DNA of 64,000 nt from Tamarix chinensis (lineage: Eukaryota > Streptophyta > Magnoliopsida > Caryophyllales > Tamaricaceae), in the NCBI GenBank assembly GCA_030549775.1, contig CM060175.1:44400415-44464414 (forward strand). Direction: 5' to 3'. The position numbers were made by a program, and so were the translations under genes. Below are positions 1 through 9,345 of this stretch, in pieces. Position 1 is the stretch's first letter, and each line of letters starts with the position of its first letter. The notes below the pieces were generated by a model. It was not told the origin of the DNA and made no database searches. It saw only the letters and a program-made list of their open reading frames with translations.

Positions 1-601
1 TGATCACCTAAGTACTATTAGTACTAACATTATTGGTGATATCGTCATAGGAGGCATCATCATGTACATTGCTAGCTGAATTGTATATAATATAGACGAC
101 ATCTCTATTAACTTTCAAACAACTTATTTTGGGTTGGCAACTTACACCAACATGAAACTAATTGTGCAAGATAGGCTTCAATTCCTCTTATTCTATAATC
201 AAGAGGTGCGGTATCCATTTTCCAAAAAACCTTTCACCACTCTCATTGATAACAGAAGCACCAACTAGTTACCTTCACCCACCATAGCTCGCCTTGCTTA
301 ACCTATTCTCCCTTCAGATAAAAATCCAACTTTCCTAAAGAGGTACCCAATCTATCATTGCTTTCTCTCCTAGTGCCTCCATCTTTTGGCATAGATGTTG
401 GTCTTTCTTCCTCTAAAACCTCTTGGGATGTCCGTTTCTAGCATATCAATGACTGTTTCAATATTCTTGATGCACAAATTGTGAGTCTTCAAGACTGCAT
501 CACTCCTATCAACCAAATGAACACCATGATACACTAATTGTATCAATGGCATCTCGAGCATGGTTACCCACCAACACTCCCACCCCATTTGTTGCACTTC
601 A
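1..601 (+). pseudogene. Athila-like 3' ORF (env position) remnant, unit 1
   Basis: Decayed coding sequence on + with no usable open frame. Conceptual reading across stops gives a stretch like 'DIVIGGIIMYIAS' and then 'LATYTNMKLIVQD'. The same stretch appears at 21880-22060 in the second unit ('DIVIGGIIKHIT', 'LATCTNMKLIVQD'). In Athila-type Ty3/gypsy elements a third ORF lies between integrase and the 3' LTR, often annotated as a putative plant transposon protein domain; this resembles its C-terminal half. The family label comes from recalled resemblance; the homology between the two copies is visible directly. The 5' part lies outside the window. Confidence 0.55.
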
Positions 602-1001
602 TCCTTACCCCCACATGTACACTAATCACACATTGCAGATAATGTGTACTTTAAGCATGGGGAAGTTCAAGGTATGTCTACTTTTTTCATTTTTGTTTCT
701 TTTCTTTATTTCCTCTTTCTTTTAGTCTATTCTTTATTTCTTTCTCTCTTTTGTGTTCGGTTTGCTATAATGGTGTTTATTTTATTAGCATGTTTAGTGT
801 GTTGTTTATAATTAAATAAAAGAATTCGGGAAATGATAGGCCTATGGTGACAATATGATAGATTATTTTACAATGCTTGATCATACACTAGTGAGACCTA
901 TAGGTTGCGAGAAATTATAATCAAAATGCTTTGAAATTGTTTTAAGCGTTCATCTTCTTAAGTTTTATTTATTGTAACACTCTATTGGTTCATCTTCTTA
1001 G
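602..1001 (+). other. 3' non-coding domain of Athila-like unit 1 (left part)
   Basis: No gene. Contains a degenerate purine-rich block (about 650-663, 'taagcatggggaag') matching the one at 22350-22365 in unit 2, followed by T-rich sequence. The phrase 'cactagtgagacctatagg' (about 888-905) recurs near 22537-22556. The domain is interrupted at 1006/1007 by the young element and resumes at 8159. Confidence 0.6.
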
Positions 1002-1006
1002 ATTTG
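1002..1006. repeat. Target site duplication ATTTG, left copy
   Basis: ATTTG directly before the TG of the left LTR; identical to 8154-8158 directly after the CA of the right LTR. Five-base duplications are usual for Ty3/gypsy integration. Confidence 0.95.
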
Positions 1007-1355
1007 TGATGAGTTCATATTTTGACACATTTTATACCCTTATAATCTTAGTTTTTGGTAGTTTATTTAGCTAATATAGGGGAATAATTATTGTTTTATG
1101 CTTAAGTGGTAAAATTTACATAAATTTTATTATTTGAGCTAAAATGATATAAATTAAGTAAATTTAGAGTAAAATAATATTTATTAATTTTTATTAATTT
1201 ATTTTACAGGTTTTGTTTTAAATAAATAAAAAAAAAAACCTTTGGACCAACGGCCGAAGGCCGAAGGCCCAAAAGCCTGTAACAAAATAAACCAAACGGA
1301 CGTCGAAGCGGAACGAAGCCAAACGAGTTAGCAGCCGCACGGAAAGAAAAGAAAA

Positions 1356-1373
1356 GTCAGCCGTAGGGCTGAC
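1356..1373 (+). other. Inverted repeat in LTR: 7-bp stem, GTAG loop
   Basis: GTCAGCC-GTAG-GGCTGAC, perfect 7-bp stem. Same structure at 6701-6718 in the right LTR. Lies in the GC-rich core; if transcribed it would form part of a structured RNA leader or tail. Function is inference. Confidence 0.7.
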
Positions 1374-1442
1374 GTGGCATGACGAGACAGACGGACGCGG
1401 CATTAAATAGAGAGCGAGAGAGGGCACGAGAGTGCAGCGCGA

Positions 1443-1464
1443 GACAGAGCCTGACGGCTCTGTC
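1443..1464 (+). other. Inverted repeat in LTR: 9-bp stem, TGAC loop
   Basis: GACAGAGCC-TGAC-GGCTCTGTC, a perfect GC-rich 9-bp stem with a 4-nt loop, repeated at 6788-6809 in the right LTR. It could be a packaging, dimerisation or termination structure in the LTR transcript. Only the base pairing is seen; the role is unknown. Confidence 0.75.
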
Positions 1465-2813
1465 AGGGGAACAGCGTCGTGCAGAGCGGCGAGCGTAGAG
1501 AGTGGAGAGAGTCAACAGGCTCGGACGACGCAGAGGGCGCGACAGAGCCTTCCTTCATAGGCTCGGGAGAAAACGCAGACGCTGACGCGGACGCAAAGGA
1601 CAGCGCCGCACGGTAACCGAGGAGCAGCCGTCAGCCCTGTCAGCCGGGCGGAAAAAGGAAAAAGAAAAAGAAATTTTTGCACGGAAATAAAGGCCGAGAA
1701 AGGAAGAAAAATCAGAGGAATAAATTAATATCCGGTAGAATTTATTTCAGATAAAATTAATTTTTATCTGAATAAATTCTTGATCTTTAATTCAAAATTA
1801 ATTCCGATTATTTCTTTCTCTTATTTTTAATCTATATTTTAGATATATATTTCTGTGTAATTAATTCTTTAATTATGGTTGGCTGATTATTTATTGTTAG
1901 GGAATAATTTGAAACCCTAGATTATGATTTGAATTATAATTTTATTTTCTTTGTTTCGTGAGATTGTTTCTTGACTCTATATTAATTGCTATCGTTTATA
2001 TGTATAATTCTGTCCAGTATAGTTTATTTGGTGCATGCCTTGTTCTGGTTCCTCATAAGTGACAGTATGTAGGATTATTTGCCTGCGAGGTGGCCATCTA
2101 AATATACTAGAATTTATATGTATAAATTGCAGCTAGGTTAGATAACAATTCACCTAATCGTTTTGTGATTCTAACCGAAGTGGTAAAACGTTTCGATACG
2201 TGTGGGTCAAGGATAGGAAATACAGCTAGACATGCGTTTTGTACTAGTCTGGGTACTTAGATTGACAGCCTTCCACTTACACTTAATGCATTAAATCTAG
2301 TTAAATATAGGAGCCGCTTGTTGCTGCTATACTGCTAGTATTTAATAGGGTTAATATAGGCACGTGGTCGTATTAATTAATTAAGGGAAGTAATATAAGG
2401 TGTATGGACCTGCGTTTGGTGTGCAACTTGGTCGATCTCTTTTTCACGATTAAAATATGACTTAGAAATAAATATTATATTTTCAACCTAATCTAGTGGT
2501 GGATTTTTATTTCCCTAACATATTTCTCCTATCTGCTAGTTTCCCATTATTTTTCATTATTTTCATTATTAGTTTACTTTATTCCATTTAATCCTTTTAT
2601 TATTTTATTATTATTTTGATAAACCCCCATTAGTATTTTTCTTATTTATTTATTTTAGGTTATTTAGTGTTTTTATTTTATTTATAGTTTAAGCTAGTTA
2701 ATTAGAGGTGAGCCCTCTCAATCCCCGGTTTAGAACGATACCCTTATTTACCAGTGCTACAAGTGACAACAAGAGGGTTTAAATTGCGTGCCGGCTACGG
2801 TCGCACCAATTTT

Positions 2814-2832
2814 TGGCGCCGTTGCCGGGGAT
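2814..2832 (+). other. Primer binding site, tRNA-Asp type
   Basis: TGGCGCCGTTGCCGGGGAT, five bases after the left LTR, is complementary to the 3' end (with CCA) of plant cytosolic tRNA-Asp as I know it. It would prime minus-strand DNA synthesis. This primer choice is characteristic of Athila-type Ty3/gypsy elements. Confidence 0.9.
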
Positions 2833-2992
2833 TGATAACTTCACCTTTATTTTGCTAGTATTTTTAGTGTGTTTTTATTTTTAGTGTTTTTGTATTTTTT
2901 TTTTCTTTTAGTTTGTTTTAGATTTTCTTAGGATTTTTAGTGTGTTTTGTTATTAACCTTTTCCTTTGAAGTGTTAATATTTTCAGGTGGCT
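2833..2992 (+). other. 5' leader of the young element's internal region
   Basis: T-rich leader between the primer site and the ORF, with many 'tttttagtgtgttttt' variants. It ends in 'aatattttcag', which resembles a 3' splice acceptor just before the start codon, so a leader intron is possible but not shown. Confidence 0.5.
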
Positions 2993-4291
2993 ATGAGAGG
3001 ATCCTTTGGTTATGGACAACTTTGCTCGAATCTTAACGCAAGAGTAAATGAGGTAAGTATGAGTAGTCTTGAAGACAAACTTGACAAACTTACTACTCTT
3101 GTTTTGCAGGTTGCTAAAGCTATTGTAGTTGTTAATACAAGTGAAGTGTGTCATACACAAGGAAATCCATATGCTTACCATGAACAAGCTATGAGAGGAG
3201 GAGGATGGACACAATCTGGTGCTCAATCTTTCAATGGTTTTCAAGGACACGATCCCTATACAAGCACATACTATTCGGGAATGAGGCATCAACCCAACTT
3301 TGGATGGGAGATGAATGATCAGTATCAAGTGCCATATCAAGACCCTTACATGCGTGAATATGAAGCTTCAAAATATTATCAGTATCCTCAACACGAATTT
3401 TCTCCAGTTTCAGAGCCCTCAAGTTCAGAAAAAATGGATAAGCTTCTTGAAGAACTGATAAATGATCAAAACCAGTTGGCAGAAAACCTAAATCAACTGG
3501 TGCAACGTCAGATTATACAAAATGAAAGGGTGTCAGTGATAGAGGAGAAAATAGGTTATATGGTCAACCTGATGAATCAGTCACAAGCACAAGAAGAGCT
3601 CTCTAGTACTTCAATTCCAAATTCAAGTGAGAGTTATGAGGGTGATGATGCCATATCCGAAGGTAATGATGAGCTAGTTGAGGAGGTTTCCATGAAAAAC
3701 ATTGAAGAGCAAGATCAAGTGGAAGAAGAGCTTATAAAAGTAGAAGAAGAATCTCATCAAAATGAGGATCAAGTGAACAAAGAGAAGTATATGGTAGACA
3801 AGACTATCACTTTCACCTACCATATACCATCTTTGAACATTTATTCCCCACTTTTGCTTGGAGATGAGCATAATGCACAAGGTAAGCCTTTGGACCACTT
3901 TGATTTTATTTATGCTGACCACACTCCTTGTTTTCCCTCTCTTAGCAGGTTAGATGGATCCAAGAGTGAAGAGAGTAATCAAATCACCTTGGATACATTT
4001 AATAAGAAGCGTGATGCTCCAAAGGAGAGGTTATGTTGGAAGGACGTGTTTAAAGATTTTGAGATGGAAAAATATGTTCCTTCGATAGAGAGATCAAGAT
4101 ACATGGATATTGGGCAAAATATTCTCTCTTTACACACCAGTTTAAACTCTAATCTAGGTAAGTTACGTTCTTGCTGGATCAAATCTTTCATTAAATCTAA
4201 CATTTTGTCTTTTTCTTCCTTGCAGGATAAAGATGATCATCACAAGGAAGGATTTGGTGAAGCAGCTCTCAAGTGGACGTATCCACCTTGA
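2993..4291 (+). CDS. Gag-derived protein of non-autonomous element (432 aa)
   Basis: The only intact ORF longer than 400 codons in the window. I use the ATG at 2993 (MRGSFGYGQ); the same frame extends upstream only through GTG-GCT. Residues about 20-130 resemble the region after the capsid domain in Athila gag: a short heptad-like stretch (SLEDKLDKLTTLVLQ), then 'NPYAYHEQ' and a Tyr/Gly/Pro-rich segment ('YTSTYYSGMRHQPNFGWE') recalling the 'YNPGWRNHPNFSW' signature. Residues about 145-195 form a likely coiled coil (MDKLLEELINDQNQLAENLN onward). Residues about 205-260 are strongly acidic (Glu/Asp-rich). The last 150 residues I do not recognise. The N-terminal capsid domain and an intact CCHC knuckle are missing. 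It may coat or package element RNA together with a partner's Gag (inference). Two GT-AG pairs inside the frame look like short introns (see findings). Confidence 0.8.
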   Translation: MRGSFGYGQLCSNLNARVNEVSMSSLEDKLDKLTTLVLQVAKAIVVVNTSEVCHTQGNPYAYHEQAMRGGGWTQSGAQSFNGFQGHDPYTSTYYSGMRHQPNFGWEMNDQYQVPYQDPYMREYEASKYYQYPQHEFSPVSEPSSSEKMDKLLEELINDQNQLAENLNQLVQRQIIQNERVSVIEEKIGYMVNLMNQSQAQEELSSTSIPNSSESYEGDDAISEGNDELVEEVSMKNIEEQDQVEEELIKVEEESHQNEDQVNKEKYMVDKTITFTYHIPSLNIYSPLLLGDEHNAQGKPLDHFDFIYADHTPCFPSLSRLDGSKSEESNQITLDTFNKKRDAPKERLCWKDVFKDFEMEKYVPSIERSRYMDIGQNILSLHTSLNSNLGKLRSCWIKSFIKSNILSFSSLQDKDDHHKEGFGEAALKWTYPP

Positions 4292-6339
4292 ACGAGTAAA
4301 CCGAGATCATGTCAGGCTGAAGACATAAAAACAAGCGCTACTTGGGAGGCAACCCAATGTCATGAGGGAGTTTTTCTATCCTTTAGTTATTTATTTATTT
4401 ATTTTGTTTTCTCCATACATTAAATTTCATGTTTCCTTAGTTGTTTACACATTGAGGACAATGTGTGATTTAAGTGTGGGGGTGCATGTGCTTTACGTAA
4501 AAAAAAAAATTTGAAAAAAAAAATTGTTTTGATATTTTTAGAGTGTTTAATAATTTTAGAATGTTTAGGATTTTTAGAGTTGTAGGAACCCTTAACTAGT
4601 TAATGAGGAATATATCTTTGAAATCTAATGGAAAAGAGGATCATGAAATCGAGATAAAGTAAGTGGAGATTTTTGGTGTTGATTTCGATATAGGGAACAC
4701 ATATCTACGTGTCTAAATGTGAATGGAGAAAGAATATGTATGATTTTCTAATCACCGACATGGCATGTTGAGATTCATCACATTCCTCAATGAGCATTTG
4801 AACCATATGTACCTTCTTTTTTTGAGCGAATTTACACAAAATCATCTACTATTTCTTGGCTTCAAAATTTTTCTTTGTAAACCTCATATATGTTTAATTG
4901 CTTTGATCAAATTATTTGCCATAGATCTTGTAATGGACTATAGAGATTACTAGAACTTACTCTTGTACTAGTCGAAGCTTATAGTCAAAACATGCTCTGA
5001 TTGAGAAAATGATAAAGGCAGCTTAGGAATTTTCCATCACATGACCAAATAGCTTAACCTGATTTGTGTATACAGGATGTACACCCCATAGAAACCCTTT
5101 TGAGCCTATACATGGAGCATACATTTTTTTTATTACCCACATTAAATAACCTTCGGGCCTTAATGTCCTTACCTTTGCTTAAAGCTAGTGGAAGGAAATC
5201 AAATCATTATGGATATAAAGAGTTATTGTGTATGTGTATGTGTGTGTGTGAAAGAAATATATGTATTTATGCTAAGAAAGGGATTGGTTATGTTTGGTGG
5301 AGATAAAAAAAAATTTGAATGAAAAGAAAAAAAATGAAAAAAAAAGAAAATTGTCAAAAAAAAATGGAAAAAAAAATGAAAAAAAAAAAGAAGAAGAAAA
5401 AAAAAATGTTAGGATATAAGGAAGAGAGGGAGTTATGGAGATTATGTTGAGAAAGTTCTATTCATGTTACATTTTATTGTGAAGGTGGAGAGGTGTGTCA
5501 TTAATCATTGATGTGGAGATATGCTTATATTTCATCTAATTATTAGATTCCACTAGCTCTTGATCTTTTTAGCACCACACTCCTAAAATACTCCATACCC
5601 TTCTTTACCTTAAACCCCGTTACAACCAATAAGTAAGTCCTATTTGATTTTCAAGATGAGCAGCTTTTGATCTGTTGGAGATTAGTCACAAGAGTTAAGC
5701 ATATGGTTTGGTCCATTTGGCAAATATTTGGTATCTTTCATGAGGTTTTATCCACAAGAACATGAGCCTTCTTTGTTTATATATGTGAGTCGTTTGTTAT
5801 TTTTATCATCTTAGCTCACATACATGAGTGTTTCTATACATTTGTAGCCATGAATCTAAGAGAGAGAAAAAAATATAGAGGGTATCCATAGTGAGGATGG
5901 ATCTTGATGTGACTAAGGCGTGGTAGATTTTCATCCATAATATTGATCTGTTCATACCTGTCATGTTTATGTGTGAACCATATGTTGAAATTGATTCTTT
6001 AAATCTCCCAATGCTGAATTTTGATTGATTGCTAATCTTGACATTTGAAAGTAAGAGATTCTGAGACAAATATGGTTAAGGGTGTTAGGTATATAGTTTT
6101 AGTTTTAGTTTTTATTTATTTTTATTTATGTGTGATTTTTCATTTTATTTGTGTGTGATTTTGTGGGTATATCATCTGCGAAACCCTCACGAGACCTTAC
6201 TCGTCCTCGATGGGTGACCTAGGGGTTTAAAGGGCTTGTTGCACATGCTAAGTGTAATCGTGAGACCTACGAAAGTGGTTAGTTAATTTAATTTTATTTA
6301 TTTAGAATAATAACTTGCTTGAGGACAAGCAAGAAGCTA
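4292..6339 (+). other. 3' non-coding domain of the young element
   Basis: No gene. Just after the ORF, 4331-4357 carries 'acaagcgctac' then TTGGG-AGGCAA-CCCAA, a conserved short inverted repeat known downstream of pol in Athila-type elements. At 4450-4485, 'gaggacaatgtg' and 'taagtgtgggggtg' make a second polypurine-like block. 5225-5245 is TG-rich and 5305-5406 nearly pure A/G. The rest shares phrases with the old Athila 3' domain at 8200-9300 (for example 'ccccattacaacc' against 'ccccgttacaacc'), indicating shared descent. Confidence 0.65.
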
Positions 6340-6351
6340 AGTGTGGGGGTG
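6340..6351 (+). other. Polypurine tract of the young element
   Basis: 'agtgtgggggtg' immediately before the right LTR, preceded by 'gaggacaagcaagaagcta'. It is the expected plus-strand priming site; G-rich with interspersed T, as in other Athila-type elements. Confidence 0.8.
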
Positions 6352-8153
6352 TGATGAGTTCATATTTTGACACATTTTATACCCTTATAATCTTAGTTTT
6401 TGGTAGTTTATTTAGCTAATATAGGGGAATAATTATTGTTTTATGCTTAAGTGGTAAAATTTACATAAATTTTATTATTTGAGCTAAAATGATATAAATT
6501 AAGTAAATTTAGAGTAAAATAATATTTATTAATTTTTATTAATTTATTTTACAGGTTTTGTTTTAAATAAATAAAAAAAAAAACCTTTGGACCAACGGCC
6601 GAAGGCCGAAGGCCCAAAAGCCTGTAACAAAATAAACCAAACGGACGTCGAAGCGGAACGAAGCCAAACGAGTTAGCAGCCGCACGGAAAGAAAAGAAAA
6701 GTCAGCCGTAGGGCTGACGTGGCATGACGAGACAGACGGACGCGGCATTAAATAGAGAGCGAGAGAGGGCACGAGAGTGCAGCGCGAGACAGAGCCTGAC
6801 GGCTCTGTCAGGGGAACAGCGTCGTGCAGAGCGGCGAGCGTAGAGAGTGGAGAGAGTCAACAGGCTCGGACGACGCAGAGGGCGCGACAGAGCCTTCCTT
6901 CATAGGCTCGGGAGAAAACGCAGACGCTGACGCGGACGCAAAGGACAGCGCCGCACGGTAACCGAGGAGCAGCCGTCAGCCCTGTCAGCCGGGCGGAAAA
7001 AGGAAAAAGAAAAAGAAATTTTTGCACGGAAATAAAGGCCGAGAAAGGAAGAAAAATCAGAGGAATAAATTAATATCCGGTAGAATTTATTTCAGATAAA
7101 ATTAATTTTTATCTGAATAAATTCTTGATCTTTAATTCAAAATTAATTCCGGTTATTTCTTTCTCTTATTTTTAATCTATATTTTAGATATATATTTCTG
7201 TGTAATTAATTCTTTAATTATGGTTGGCTGATTATTTATTGTTAGGGAATAATTTGAAACCCTAGATTATGATTTGAATTATAATTTTATTTTCTTTGTT
7301 TCGTGAGATTGTTTCTTGACTCTATATTAATTGCTATCGTTTATATGTATAATTCTGTCCAGTATAGTTTATTTGGTGCATGCCTTGTTCTGGTTCCTCA
7401 TAAGTGACAGTATGTAGGATTATTTGCCTGCGAGGTGGCCATCTAAATATACTAGAATTTATATGTATAAATTGCAGCTAGGTTAGATAACAATTCACCT
7501 AATCGTTTTGTGATTCTAACCGAAGTGGTAAAACGTTTCGATACGTGTGGGTCAAGGATAGGAAATACAGCTAGACATGCGTTTTGTACTAGTCTGGGTA
7601 CTTAGATTGACAGCCTTCCACTTACACTTAATGCATTAAATCTAGTTAAATATAGGAGCCGCTTGTTGCTGCTATACTGCTAGTATTTAATAGGGTTAAT
7701 ATAGGCACGTGGTCGTATTAATTAATTAAGGGAAGTAATATAAGGTGTATGGACCTGCGTTTGGTGTGCAACTTGGTCGATCTCTTTTTCACGATTAAAA
7801 TATGACTTAGAAATAAATATTATATTTTCAACCTAATCTAGTGGTGGATTTTTATTTCCCTAACATATTTCTCCTATCTGCTAGTTTCCCATTATTTTTC
7901 ATTATTTTCATTATTAGTTTACTTTATTCCATTTAATCCTTTTATTATTTTATTATTATTTTGATAAACCCCCATTAGTATTTTTCTTATTTATTTATTT
8001 TAGGTTATTTAGTGTTTTTATTTTATTTATAGTTTAAGCTAGTTAATTAGAGGTGAGCCCTCTCAATCCCCGGTTTAGAACGATACCCTTATTTACCAGT
8101 GCTACAAGTGACAACAAGAGGGTTTAAATTGCGTGCCGGCTACGGTCGCACCA
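6352..8153 (+). repeat. Right LTR of the young element
   Basis: 1802 bp, same ends as the left LTR and identical by eye except G at 7152 (A at 1807). Carries the same hairpins at 6701-6718 and 6788-6809. Ends GCACCA, followed by the TSD. Confidence 0.95.
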
Positions 8154-8158
8154 ATTTG
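8154..8158. repeat. Target site duplication ATTTG, right copy
   Basis: Matches 1002-1006. Removing the element and one copy restores 'ttcttagatttgcccatctagac', which aligns with the uninterrupted paralogue near 22664-22684. Confidence 0.95.
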
Positions 8159-9345
8159 CCCATCTAGACTAATACATAGGAAATAGGGTTAATTGCAAAG
8201 GAACCGGTGAGATCTTGAGCTTTATAGACTGTCCATATTTTATACAGTTTTACTATTTTCTAACTGTGTGTTTTTTCCTCCGATATGCGATACTAGAACT
8301 TCCATGATTTCTCTTTGAAACCACATCTAACTTATGCATGGATTTATTGTGATTGAGGCACATGCTTTCTTTTTATAGCTACATTAGCTAAATGGCCTAC
8401 CAAGCGGCATTTGTTTTCCTTTATTTAAACCCCTTTGAGTCTAAGACTTGCTCATTTGATCATAAACCTACTGGATAACCATAATTTTGAGTTATTACCT
8501 TACCTTTGTCTGATACAAGGGAGTGGTAACTCCTTAACCTATTTGGTGTAGCTATGTTATGAAATAAGCATAGAGGTGTGATAAAAAAAAGGGTGTTTGG
8601 TATAGCTTGTGTTATGAAAGTGATCTAATTATAGATCCATTCTCTTCAGAAAAAAAAAGGGAAAAGAAAAGAAGAATGAAATTATTGAAGTTGTGATGTG
8701 GGGAATAAAGTAATCTACTTTTTTATGGGTAGAAAAGAGTTGTTAGAAAAGAGCTTTAGTTGTTAATTGGAGAGTGAGTAGAAAGTTATCAATCTCAAAT
8801 TTTAACATATATACTTATATTTGTCGCTCCACTAGCTTTTAGACCATTAGCTACAATCCTAGAATTATCTTACCCATAACCCCAACCCCATTACAACCTT
8901 AATAAAACCTCATGATTTTTGTAATGAATAATGTCTTCAAGTGGTGGAGAATGAGAGTGTGTGAAAGCATATGGTCAATCATTATGGGCCTGGAGAATTT
9001 TGAGTGAAACAATTTTACCTCCACAACACACGAGTGTAGAGCGTTCACATTTTTCTAAAGATAGAAATTCTACAACCTTGTTTAACCAATATCTTCTAAG
9101 GATGGAATCTACACGATCCTAAACCATCTTAGAGTGTCGTGATAATACTAATTTAAGAATCGGGAAAAAAGGTAATCACGCCTTTATTTTCTTTTTTCCT
9201 AAGTATAGGTCAATCGTGCAATTGTATGTCTTGTTCATGTAGTTTTTTCTATCATCTAAGGCTTTAATCTCCTTCTACTTTCCCCAATTTCTTTCTATTA
9301 TATGTGTTTTTGCTTGAGGAAAACCAAAGGATAGGCATAGGGGGT
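8159..9345 (+). other. 3' non-coding domain of Athila-like unit 1 (right part)
   Basis: Continues the domain interrupted at 1006. Aligns by eye with 22675-23903 ('ggcacatgctttctttttatagctacattagct' region; 'ccccattacaacc'; 'catcttagagtgt'). Ends in a degenerate polypurine tract, 'aaggataggcatagggggt' (about 9327-9345), before an LTR that starts TGATAAA. No coding capacity. Confidence 0.7.

Larger units (their letters stand above)
1007..2808 (+). repeat. Left LTR of the young element
   Basis: Starts TGATGAG and ends GCACCA. AT-rich flanks surround an unusually GC- and CpG-rich core at about 1240-1660, which holds short inverted repeats and a 69-codon minus-strand open frame that I do not regard as a gene. 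Repeated at 6352-8153 with the same length. CpG-richness contrasts with the CpG-poor older elements nearby, as expected for sequence that has not yet lost methylated cytosines. Confidence 0.95.
1007..8153 (+). mobile_element. Young non-autonomous Athila-related LTR retrotransposon (7147 bp)
   Basis: Complete element: two 1802-bp LTRs (TG...CA), 5-bp TSD ATTTG, a primer binding site matching tRNA-Asp at 2814-2832, a G-rich polypurine tract before 6352, and a 3.5-kb internal region with one intact ORF (2993-4291). No protease, RT, RNase H or integrase can be read in any frame, so it needs enzymes in trans. The tRNA-Asp primer site, a gag-like ORF and the 'gggaggcaaccc' motif after the ORF point to an Athila-type relative as parent. 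I saw one difference between the LTRs (A at 1807, G at 7152), so insertion is recent. It sits in the 3' non-coding domain of an older Athila-like unit; the empty site is visible in the paralogue near 22670. Confidence 0.93.

Noticed and set aside
1218..1427. 69-codon minus-strand ORF, repeated at 6563-6772
   Set aside because: Lies wholly in the GC-rich LTR core; the copy is identical only because the LTRs are. No domain and no support as a gene.
2814..2832. tRNA-Asp sequence as a possible tRNA gene
   Set aside because: Only the complement of the tRNA 3' end is present, next to an LTR: a primer binding site, not a tRNA gene.
2918..3340. 140-codon minus-strand ORF opposite the 432-codon ORF
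   Set aside because: Antisense shadow with Ser/Thr/Ile-rich content; the plus-strand frame is longer and gag-like.
5225..5245. TG-rich tract as a possible Z-DNA or regulatory element
   Set aside because: Too short and imperfect to support more than a simple repeat.
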